16,728 nucleotides of DNA from CAYULW01 sp964445815 (GTDB lineage: Bacteria; Bacteroidota; Bacteroidia; Flavobacteriales_E; Vicingaceae), in NCBI GenBank assembly GCA_964445815.1, contig CAYULW010000014.1:1-16728 (forward strand). The letters run 5' to 3'. This document shows, piece after piece, positions 1-7,224 of this stretch. A program made the translations under genes and the position numbers. The notes under the pieces were generated by a model. That model was not told the DNA's origin and did no database searches. It saw nothing but the letters and a program-made list of their open reading frames with translations. Each line of letters opens with the position of its first letter. Position 1 is the first letter of the stretch.

Positions 1-2
1 AT

Positions 3-713
3 GAAATCGGTCATGGCAAAAAGGTAGTTACTCCTAAACAAGAAACAGAACCGATAGAGGAAAATGAAGAGCAGGAAGAATCAGATGAAGAAGAAATGGA
101 AAAAGAACCATCTATAAACGATGACTTTGACCAAAACATCTACGATGCCCCCGAACAGGAAATTGGCTCCTATGAAGAAGGTGAAGACAGTTTGGATGAA
201 CTAGACGGAGAAGATTTTGAACTCCCGACCGGACATGCCAAGCAAGCTGCGGATACTTTATTGGGTATGACCGACAATGTGCTTGCCGTTGGAAGTGGCT
301 TTTTTGTGAAAATCAAAAAGCACAAAGACTTCTACGACTTTGAAGAGATTGTTCAGGTTATTGACGAGCAGAATGCTAAAAACGTCAAACGCATCAAGCT
401 TGATGAAGAGGACAAAATCCTGCTTCGCCCTTTGCTTATTGCCATTCTGAAAAAGAAAGCCAAAAAGCTCACTCCCGAACAGCAATTACTGGGTGCGGTA
501 CTCTCTATCCTTATGAAGAAAGCTCAGGTAGTAATGGAAATACGAGCAGAAAATGAAATACTGCTTGATCGCATACTGGAAATTATTCGGGAAGAAAAAG
601 CCAATGCCATGCCCGAACCGGCTTATGAACCTACGATGGAAGAGGAAACCGAAGAGGATGAACTAGAAAACACTGTATTAGAAGTAGCACAGGATGAAGA
701 AGGAAACGACTAA
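3..713 (+). CDS. Acidic protein of unknown function, 5' end outside window
   Basis: The reading frame is open to the first base of the window, so this is the last 236 residues of a longer protein; the internal ATG at 96 is probably not the true start. The first ~80 visible residues are extremely rich in Glu and Asp and probably disordered. A mainly helical, Lys- and Leu-rich core follows, from about FFVKIKKHKDFYDFEE to LEIIREEKA, then a second acidic tail. I see no catalytic motif and do not recognise the family. The stop lies 20 nt inside the next gene, a P-loop ATPase, so the two are probably translated together and may act in one process. An acidic partner of a Zot- or packaging-type ATPase in a phage-like element is possible, but this is inference. 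Confidence 0.7.
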   Translation, partial: EIGHGKKVVTPKQETEPIEENEEQEESDEEEMEKEPSINDDFDQNIYDAPEQEIGSYEEGEDSLDELDGEDFELPTGHAKQAADTLLGMTDNVLAVGSGFFVKIKKHKDFYDFEEIVQVIDEQNAKNVKRIKLDEEDKILLRPLLIAILKKKAKKLTPEQQLLGAVLSILMKKAQVVMEIRAENEILLDRILEIIREEKANAMPEPAYEPTMEEETEEDELENTVLEVAQDEEGND

Positions 714-1656
714 TCAAGACATAGAACAAAAGAAATCGACCAGAGGCAGAAAGCCCATTACTTATTCCAAAGAAGACTTGGAACGTCAACCCATGTTGGT
801 ACTTATTTGTGGTGAAACCGGTGTGGGTAAAACCTATCGAAATGTAACCGAGATACGCCACTACATGAAAGACGATGCCTCTACCGGACGGAAAGGTAGA
901 AAGGTACTGGCTTTTGATGTGAATGATGACGATTACCCGATGTTTCCAACGGTAAGTCCTTTTCATATCAAAGCCTTAACCAAGGTGCAAGCTCGTAGGA
1001 TCCGACCAATAGCCAAAAACGGACAAAACATGAGTATTGAGGAAAAGCGTGAAGTGGTTCAACGCATGGTAAATCAGTTCAAAAACGGTTTGTTGGTACT
1101 GGAAGATTTAGATAAATACATGGTGGGTGCAAAAGGTCAAACTGTGGTAGGTTTACTTACTACCAACCGCCACAATGGACTGGATATTATGATTAGTCAC
1201 CAGTCTATTGCTAAAATCACCACCACCGAGTGGCAAAACTGTACATGGCTCCGTTTACACCATCAAGTAGATGATGTATCGAGGTATGAAAGCCGAATTC
1301 CTAATTACTTTTTAGTACGAATTGCGACCTACATTGTAGATGAACAATACAACCTTGCTAACAATGCCTTTGCCGATGGCAGCATCAGTAAAGACGAATA
1401 CAAAAAACGCAGAAGTTTCTTTGTGTATGTGGATATGCGAAGACTTAAAATTCGAGGTTGCAGCCGTGATGCTTTTATACGTGCCTGCAAGAAGTTTATT
1501 GATACCGAAGACCAACGCAAAATACGCATGATGCTTCAGGAAAGGGATCATCAGGACAAGCCCTTATACAAAAACCGTTCAGCAGCTACCGTAAAACTCA
1601 TTACCGAGTACTTACGCCACCACGAAACCGGACCAAATTCTCCTTTTGGTTCTTAA
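694..1656 (+). CDS. P-loop ATPase, FtsK/HerA/Zot-like (phage morphogenesis or packaging type)
   Basis: This 320-residue protein has a basic N-terminus and a clear Walker A, GETGVGKT, at residues 40-47. Walker B is LLVLED at 133-138. A third motif, RHNGLDIMISHQ at 159-170, recalls the RHxGxDI...Q stretch of Zot/pI proteins and the sensor Gln of HerA/FtsK ATPases. The lysine- and arginine-rich C-terminal third has no obvious transmembrane segment. Known members of this superfamily extrude filamentous phages or pump DNA into the capsids of tailless phages; either role would fit, and a plasmid function cannot be excluded. The start overlaps the preceding acidic gene by 20 nt. It ends 91 nt before the regulator of the restriction operon, with no visible terminator hairpin. 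The P-loop call is firm; the subfamily is uncertain. Confidence 0.7.
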   Translation: MKKETTNQDIEQKKSTRGRKPITYSKEDLERQPMLVLICGETGVGKTYRNVTEIRHYMKDDASTGRKGRKVLAFDVNDDDYPMFPTVSPFHIKALTKVQARRIRPIAKNGQNMSIEEKREVVQRMVNQFKNGLLVLEDLDKYMVGAKGQTVVGLLTTNRHNGLDIMISHQSIAKITTTEWQNCTWLRLHHQVDDVSRYESRIPNYFLVRIATYIVDEQYNLANNAFADGSISKDEYKKRRSFFVYVDMRRLKIRGCSRDAFIRACKKFIDTEDQRKIRMMLQERDHQDKPLYKNRSAATVKLITEYLRHHETGPNSPFGS

Positions 1657-1691
1657 TTCCCTCCTTCTTTTTGAGATACGGTAAATATTTA

Positions 1692-1725
1692 TATATCACA
1701 AAATGATATAAAAGTCAATCATTTT
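1692..1725. promoter_or_regulatory. Overlapping inverted repeats, probable operator of the XRE regulator
   Basis: Two perfect inverted repeats share a half-site in the 91-nt leader. TATATCA (1692-1698) pairs with TGATATA (1704-1710) across 5 nt. AAAATGAT (1700-1707) pairs with ATCATTTT (1718-1725) across 10 nt. The shared core is TGAT/ATCA, present three times. The array ends 22 bp before the ATG of the 72-residue XRE gene and lies where the -33 region of a promoter would fall. This layout resembles the tandem C-boxes bound by controller proteins of restriction-modification systems. Function is inferred; the symmetry is seen directly. Confidence 0.55.
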
Positions 1726-1727
1726 AG

Positions 1728-1735
1728 TATCTTTA
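1728..1735 (+). promoter_or_regulatory. Candidate Bacteroidota -7 promoter element
   Basis: TATCTTTA matches the Bacteroidota -7 consensus TAnnTTTG except at the last base. It lies 12 nt before the ATG at 1748, so transcription would start very close to the start codon and give an almost leaderless mRNA. I see no good -33 TTTG at the expected distance; the operator-like repeats occupy that place. Tentative. Confidence 0.3.
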
Positions 1736-1747
1736 GCCCGAATTATT

Positions 1748-1966
1748 ATGTCTAGTTCAAAAACGATAAAGATGAACAGGATAAAAGAGATTCTTGATAA
1801 AAAAGGAATCAAGCAAACCTGGTTAGCAGAGCAGCTAGGTAAAAGCTATAACATGGTAAACGGCTATGTAAAAAACAGGCGACAACCTACTTTGGAAGTG
1901 CTGTTTGAAATAGCCCGAATACTAGATGTAGAAGTAAAGGAATTGATTAACGAAGAGAAAAAATAA
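1748..1966 (+). CDS. XRE-family HTH regulator, probable controller of the restriction operon
   Basis: This 72-residue protein is almost entirely one Cro/C1-type helix-turn-helix domain. After a short basic head come IKEILDKKGIKQTWLAEQLG (first two helices), the recognition-helix stretch KSYNMVNGYVKNRRQPT, and the closing LFEIARILDVEVKELI typical of the family. It is the first gene of the tightly packed operon, 3 nt before the methyltransferase gene. Inverted repeats directly upstream are its likely binding site. Small XRE proteins in this position (C proteins) usually delay or cap expression of the nuclease and methylase. No effector or protease domain is present, so control would depend on protein dose. 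The family is confident; the role comes from position. Confidence 0.9.
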   Translation: MSSSKTIKMNRIKEILDKKGIKQTWLAEQLGKSYNMVNGYVKNRRQPTLEVLFEIARILDVEVKELINEEKK

Positions 1967-1969
1967 CAG

Positions 1970-3565
1970 ATGCCAACATTACATTGGATAGGAAAAGATA
2001 AAGTAGTAAACCACCACAGGGACGTTCCTTTTAGAGTGTTGGAACATCAGTATGGTTTTGATACCAAAGGCGATAAAAAAGAAGCTACACAATCAGGAAA
2101 TAAAGTTATTCATGGCGATAACTTGGAGGCATTAAAAGCTCTATTGCCTGAATACGAAGGGAAAATTGATTGTATCTATATAGATCCTCCATACAATACC
2201 GGAAATGAAGGATGGGTGTACAATGACAATGTTAACCACCCAAAAATCAAGAAATGGTTGGGCGAAGTAGTTGGCAAAGAAGGAGATGATTTAACACGTC
2301 ATGACAAGTGGCTGTGTATGATGTATCCACGTATTAAGCTATTGCATCAGCTACTTTCTCCAAACGGTGCAATTTTTATATCTATTGATGACAATGAGCA
2401 TTCAAATTTAAAATTGCTTTGTGATGAAATTTTTGGAATTGGTAATTTTATTACAAACGTTATTTGGGAAAAAAATTACTCACCTAGAAATGATGCTAAA
2501 TACTTTTCTGCTTCGCACGATTTCATTGTCGTTTATGCAAAGAAAAGAGAGAGCTGGAATAGGAATTTAGCTCCAAGAACTGAAAAGCAGAACAAATTCT
2601 ATAAATATGATGATCAAGATGGTAGAGGTAAATGGAGACCTGATAATGTATTAGTTAAATCTTTCTCAGAATCAGGTGTTTTTGGAATTGAAAACCCTAA
2701 CACAAAAAATATACATTTCCCACCCAAGGGTAGTTGCTATCGTTTCAATCAAGAAAGGGCGAAACAACTTTTAGCAGATAATAGATTTTACTTTGGTAAA
2801 GACGGTAAAGGAAAACCCCAGTTAAAGAGATATTTGAGTGAAGTAAACGATGGCGTTGTTCCTCAAACCTTATGGAAGTATGAAGAAGTTTCCCATAGTC
2901 AAGCAGGAAAAAAAGAGCTGAATAGTATAATTGAGGGAAATGTTTTCGACACTCCTAAGCCAACTGAACTTCTACTTCGTGTATTACAAATTGGTTCAAA
3001 TAAGAACTCAATAATTTTGGATTCATTCGCAGGGTCAGGTAGCACAGCTCATGCTGTTTTAAACTTGAATAAGCAAGACGGAGGCAATCGAAAATTCATT
3101 TTGGTAGAAATGGAAGATTATGCCAATACCATTACTGCCGAAAGGGTGAAGCGAGTAATCAAAGGCTACGGAAAGGATGCTAAGAAAACGGAAGGCACAG
3201 GCGGGTCATTCGATTTTTATGAATTGGGCTTGCCTTTATTCGATACCAACGAAAACCTAAACGAAGCTGTTGGAATTGAAAAAATTCGTGAGTACATCTG
3301 GTATAGCGAAACAAGAACACCTTTCATTGATCCAAAATCAGGAAACGACAACGAACATTTCTTAGGTTCTAAAGACGAAACTGCCTACTATTTTGTGTAC
3401 GATAAAAACGCCCTCACTACTTTGGATTATGATGCTTTAAGCAGCATTAAAACCAAAGCCGGTCAGTACGTGATCTATGCAGATAACTGCTTATTACCAA
3501 AGGAGTTTATGGCGAAGAACAATATTATATTCAAAAAAATCCCTAGGGATATAACGAGATTTTAG
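1970..3565 (+). CDS. mod: Type III restriction-modification DNA adenine methyltransferase (Mod)
   Basis: This S-adenosylmethionine-dependent N6-adenine methyltransferase gives the system its sequence recognition. Motif IV, DPPYNTGNE, begins at residue 72 and motif I, FAGSGST, at 353-359. DPPY before FxGxG is the beta-class order found in type III Mod subunits. The ~270 residues between them should include the target recognition domain. The C-terminal ~120 residues (from about FDFYELGLPLFD) match the tail seen in type III Mods that contact Res. At 531 residues the length is normal for an intact Mod. The matching Res gene lies one gene downstream. The recognition part (about 2400-3000) is visibly more AT-rich than the flanks, suggesting exchange. 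No long phase-variable repeat is present. Confidence 0.92.
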   Translation: MPTLHWIGKDKVVNHHRDVPFRVLEHQYGFDTKGDKKEATQSGNKVIHGDNLEALKALLPEYEGKIDCIYIDPPYNTGNEGWVYNDNVNHPKIKKWLGEVVGKEGDDLTRHDKWLCMMYPRIKLLHQLLSPNGAIFISIDDNEHSNLKLLCDEIFGIGNFITNVIWEKNYSPRNDAKYFSASHDFIVVYAKKRESWNRNLAPRTEKQNKFYKYDDQDGRGKWRPDNVLVKSFSESGVFGIENPNTKNIHFPPKGSCYRFNQERAKQLLADNRFYFGKDGKGKPQLKRYLSEVNDGVVPQTLWKYEEVSHSQAGKKELNSIIEGNVFDTPKPTELLLRVLQIGSNKNSIILDSFAGSGSTAHAVLNLNKQDGGNRKFILVEMEDYANTITAERVKRVIKGYGKDAKKTEGTGGSFDFYELGLPLFDTNENLNEAVGIEKIREYIWYSETRTPFIDPKSGNDNEHFLGSKDETAYYFVYDKNALTTLDYDALSSIKTKAGQYVIYADNCLLPKEFMAKNNIIFKKIPRDITRF

Positions 3566-3568
3566 CCC

Positions 3569-4576
3569 ATGAGTAATTTAATTCCAAACGAATCAGAATT
3601 TATTCTCTACACCACACCCAATGGTGAGGTAAGGTTAGATGTATTGGTACTGGACGAAACCATTTGGCTTACCCAAGATGGGATGCAAGAGTTGTTCGGG
3701 AAAGCTAAATCCACTATAAGTGAGCATATTAAGAATGTTTTTGACGAAGGTGAGTTGGAACGGGATCCAACTGTTCGGAAATTCCGAACAGTTCAAACCG
3801 AAGGTCAAAGAGAGGTATCAAGAGATCTTGAATACTACAATCTTGATGTTATCATATCAGTTGGTTATCGAGTGAAGTCCCCAAGAGGTACTCAATTTAG
3901 AATTTGGGCAACCCAAGTTATAAAGGAGTACATCATTAAAGGTTTTGCAATGGATGATAATCGCTTGAAACAAGCAGGAACCACATTTGGTAAAGACTAC
4001 TTCAAGGAATTACTGGAGAGGGTTCGTTCCATCCGTGCAAGTGAACGCAGAATCTACCAACAAATCACCGATATTTTTGCAGAATGTAGCATCGACTACG
4101 ATCCCCAATCGGACATCACCAAGAATTTTTATGCTGCGGTTCAAAACAAATTTCACTTTGCCATTACAGGAAAAACGGCTGCCGAAATCATTTACTTAAA
4201 TGCAGATGCCAAAAAAGAAAACATGGGATTGACCACTTGGAAAAACTCTCCGGATGGTAGAATCCTTAAATCGGACACCGAAGTAGCTAAAAACTACCTG
4301 CAAGAAAAGGAGATAAAACAATTGGAAAGAACGGTTTCAGGTTATTTCGATTACATCGAAAACCTTATTGAACGCAGAAATACCTTTACTATGGAAAGTC
4401 TTGCCGAAAGCGTGAATAAGTTTTTGACATTCAACGAATACAAGATTTTGGAAGGCAAAGGGAACGTATCTCGAAAACAAGCTTTACAAAAGGCAGAGCA
4501 ACAATACACCGTGTTTAACAAAACACAGAAAATAGAATCTGATTTTGACAAACACATCAAAAGATTAAAGAAATAG
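3569..4576 (+). CDS. RhuM family protein
   Basis: This 335-residue protein carries the RhuM signatures. WLTQDGMQELFGKAKSTISE at about residues 33-52 is an HTH-like segment. It is followed by HIKNVFDEGEL, VRKFRTVQ at 69-76, YYNLDVIISVGYRVKSPRGT and QFRIWATQVIKEYI. The C-terminal half is helical and includes a stretch resembling the Fic/Doc-associated tail (FYAAVQNKFHFAITGKTAAE). RhuM was named from a Salmonella pathogenicity island, and its biochemical role is not settled. Here it sits between mod and res with 3 nt on each side, so it is probably co-translated and may regulate or join the restriction complex. The stretch coding TVRKFRTV is a perfect DNA palindrome, listed separately. Family call is firm; function is open. 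Confidence 0.9.
   Translation: MSNLIPNESEFILYTTPNGEVRLDVLVLDETIWLTQDGMQELFGKAKSTISEHIKNVFDEGELERDPTVRKFRTVQTEGQREVSRDLEYYNLDVIISVGYRVKSPRGTQFRIWATQVIKEYIIKGFAMDDNRLKQAGTTFGKDYFKELLERVRSIRASERRIYQQITDIFAECSIDYDPQSDITKNFYAAVQNKFHFAITGKTAAEIIYLNADAKKENMGLTTWKNSPDGRILKSDTEVAKNYLQEKEIKQLERTVSGYFDYIENLIERRNTFTMESLAESVNKFLTFNEYKILEGKGNVSRKQALQKAEQQYTVFNKTQKIESDFDKHIKRLKK
3769..3793. repeat. Perfect 12-bp-arm palindrome inside the RhuM gene
   Basis: The left arm AACTGTTCGGAA (3769-3780) and right arm TTCCGAACAGTT (3782-3793) are exact reverse complements around a single A at 3781. The segment encodes TVRKFRTV, a conserved RhuM stretch, so part of the symmetry could come from codon choice. With only one unpaired centre base it would suit a dimeric DNA-binding protein or a cruciform better than an ordinary RNA hairpin. 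Confidence 0.85.
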
Positions 4577-4579
4577 AGC

Positions 4580-7222
4580 ATGGAATTAAAAGGATATCAA
4601 CAAAAAGTAATTACAGACCTGGAGCTATACTTGGAGTATATTCAGGAACACAAAAGCCTTGACCTTGCTTTTAATAAATATTGGGAGGATAAAATTGGAC
4701 CATACAACGCATTTGATGGAACAGGAATGGAACCCTATAAAAACAACGTAGCGAAAGCTGCCAATGTTTGTGTAAAAGTGCCTACCGCAGGTGGTAAAAC
4801 CTTTATTGCAGTAAATGCTTTACATACAATATTTTCAGCTTATGATAGCTCTAAACCAAAAGCGGTAATATGGTTAGTGCCTTGGAGTAACCTTTTGCAA
4901 CAAACCGTTGCAAACCTCTCCAATCCTGAGCATCCATACCGCCAAAAGTTAAATTCATTATTCAACCATAGAGTTGAAGTGTATGAGAAAGAGAACTTAC
5001 TACAAGGTTCTAATTTCAATCCTACGGTTGTGCAAGACCAGTTGAGCATTATCGTGATGAACTTTGCCAGTTTGCGTGCAAAGAAAAAGGAAGACCGTAA
5101 AGTATTTCAAGAAAATGGACAGTTAGAATCCTTCGTGTCACAATATGCCAATAAAGAACACTTACTAACCGATACGGACGAAACAGCATTGATTAATGTA
5201 ATCAGAAGTTTAAATCCGGTGGTAGTGGTAGATGAAAGCCACAATGCTGAAAGCGATTTAAGTGTTGATATGCTGAAAAACCTTAATCCTTCTTTCATTT
5301 TAGACCTTACAGCAACGCCAAAAAACAATAGCAATATTGTGAGCTTGGTTCCTGCCATAGAGCTAAAAAAAGAGAATATGGTTAAGCTTCCGGTTATCGT
5401 TTACAACAATCACGATAAAACGGAAGTCATCAACAATGCACTTCATCTTCAACGCAAACTAGAACTACTGGCAAAGAAACAGGAAGAAGAAGGTGGAAAG
5501 TACATTCGTCCCATTGTGTTGTTCCAGGCACAGCCGAAAACGAATGACGACAATACTACTTTTGAGAAATTGAAAGAACAATTGCTTGCTTTGGGAATCC
5601 CTGAAGAGCAAATCAAAATAAAAACCGCCAACATAGACGAGCTGAAAGGTATTGACTTGATGAGTCGTGAATCTGAGGTACGATACATTATTACGATTAA
5701 CGCCTTGAAAGAAGGTTGGGATTGTCCTTTTGCGTACATCTTAGCCTCATTAGCTGATAAATCATCTTCGGTAGATGTTGAGCAAATTTTAGGAAGGGTT
5801 TTACGTCAGCCTTATGTGCAGAGACACAAATCTTTTCAGTTGAATCTTTCTTATGTGCTTACCGCATCGGCAAAGTTCAATGAAACATTGCAGAGCATTG
5901 TCCAAGGACTGCAAGCATCTGGTTTTAGCGAAAAGGATTATCGCAACCGTGATGTTATGACCGAAGAAGAGAAAACTACATGCGTTGTAGATCCAGTTGA
6001 TCAATTCCTATTCCCTGAAAAACATGAAGAACAAGAAGCGGAAGAAACAATTGACACAAATAGAATTTCTTTCAATCCAAACATTGAAGAAGACGAAACT
6101 CCTGCCTCCACCCCTGTGATAGATGAAATTGAGGCTATTGCGGAAGAGCAAAACAGAGAGCTAGAAAAACAAATAGAGGAACAAAGTAAGCAACCGGTCG
6201 ATGAAAACATATTTCAGGAAATGGGTGAAAAAGTAAAACGATACGGCATGAAAGAAAACTGCCGTGAGAGTGCCACAAGCATAAAACTTCCACAGTTCTT
6301 TTTAAATGTGATAGCCAGTGATATTTTCAATACAAGTGAAGAATTGCTCAATAGAGAATCACTTTTGAAAGACTTCAAATTGGCGGACGAAGATACAAAA
6401 ATTGACTTCGACCAAATTTCGTCCGACCTGTATAAAATTGACTTGGAAGAAGCCAAGAAAAATGAGTATCGACCATCTTTCACAAAGATTGAAGACCAAA
6501 TAATCAAAGATCCTATTGCCGAATACATTTTGGCAAAACCGAAAGAAAATCAGATAGCAGACATTACATACCAAATAATGAAGATTATTGGGAATATGTA
6601 CCCCATTGCCGATCAGGAAATCCAAAAGTATGTAAGCAGAATTTTAGAAGGATTAAATGCAGAGCAACTCCGAGATATATTGGTAAGGAAATGGAGCTAT
6701 ACAGATAAAATAAAGGCAAAAATCCGAAGTCTTTCAGATGAGTATGCAGAGAAGCGATTTAATGACCTTATAAAGTCTAGGAAGATTAAAGTAATGTCCA
6801 ACTGGACTTTACCCGAAGCTATTGTTCCAGGAAACTTAGGTTCTTCAATCGGTAACTCTTTATATGAAAGAGAGGGTTCAATGAACAACTTTGAAGAGAA
6901 AGTAATCATGGAAATTGGAACCTCTTCCAACGTAGTGTTTTGGCACAGGAACTTAGAGCGTGGAAAAGGATTTTATATCAATGGATTTAAAGCCAACCAC
7001 TACCCGGATTTTATCCTATACACCAAGTCAGGTAAAACTATTCTAGTAGAAACCAAAGGAGACCACTTGGATAACACGGATAGTGCTGCAAAATGTCGAT
7101 TAGGTAATGAATGGGAAAAACAAGCAGGACATGATTTTGCCTACTTTATGATATTCGACCAAAAAGAGGTGGATGGTGCATACACCTTGGATAAAGCAAA
7201 AGAATTAATAAAGGAGATGTAG
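4580..7222 (+). CDS. res: Type III restriction enzyme helicase-nuclease subunit (Res)
   Basis: This 880-residue superfamily 2 ATPase should translocate or switch on DNA after Mod finds unmethylated sites, and cleave through its C-terminal nuclease. Walker A is PTAGGKT at 68-74, the DExH-box variant DESH at 218-221, and motif III TATP at 244-247. ALKEGWDCP marks motif V, and QILGRVLRQP at 402-411 is motif VI with its arginine finger. The C-terminal PD-(D/E)xK site is PD at 809-810 with ETK at 824-826. All key residues are present, so it is probably active. Between the motor and the nuclease lies a ~60-residue acidic linker (about 482-540, 21 Glu/Asp). It starts 3 nt after the RhuM gene and ends 2 nt before the next gene. 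Confidence 0.93.
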   Translation: MELKGYQQKVITDLELYLEYIQEHKSLDLAFNKYWEDKIGPYNAFDGTGMEPYKNNVAKAANVCVKVPTAGGKTFIAVNALHTIFSAYDSSKPKAVIWLVPWSNLLQQTVANLSNPEHPYRQKLNSLFNHRVEVYEKENLLQGSNFNPTVVQDQLSIIVMNFASLRAKKKEDRKVFQENGQLESFVSQYANKEHLLTDTDETALINVIRSLNPVVVVDESHNAESDLSVDMLKNLNPSFILDLTATPKNNSNIVSLVPAIELKKENMVKLPVIVYNNHDKTEVINNALHLQRKLELLAKKQEEEGGKYIRPIVLFQAQPKTNDDNTTFEKLKEQLLALGIPEEQIKIKTANIDELKGIDLMSRESEVRYIITINALKEGWDCPFAYILASLADKSSSVDVEQILGRVLRQPYVQRHKSFQLNLSYVLTASAKFNETLQSIVQGLQASGFSEKDYRNRDVMTEEEKTTCVVDPVDQFLFPEKHEEQEAEETIDTNRISFNPNIEEDETPASTPVIDEIEAIAEEQNRELEKQIEEQSKQPVDENIFQEMGEKVKRYGMKENCRESATSIKLPQFFLNVIASDIFNTSEELLNRESLLKDFKLADEDTKIDFDQISSDLYKIDLEEAKKNEYRPSFTKIEDQIIKDPIAEYILAKPKENQIADITYQIMKIIGNMYPIADQEIQKYVSRILEGLNAEQLRDILVRKWSYTDKIKAKIRSLSDEYAEKRFNDLIKSRKIKVMSNWTLPEAIVPGNLGSSIGNSLYEREGSMNNFEEKVIMEIGTSSNVVFWHRNLERGKGFYINGFKANHYPDFILYTKSGKTILVETKGDHLDNTDSAAKCRLGNEWEKQAGHDFAYFMIFDQKEVDGAYTLDKAKELIKEM

Positions 7223-7224
7223 GT

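Noticed and set aside
1..27. ATG at base 1 as a gene start
   Set aside because: That frame closes at the TAG at 25-27. The real coding frame begins at base 3 and continues from outside the window.
2469..3539. Phase-variable repeat in mod
   Set aside because: Only three 7-A runs (2469-2475, 2908-2914, 3533-3539) are present. These are ordinary in AT-rich DNA, and there is no tandem repeat like those of known phasevarion mod genes.
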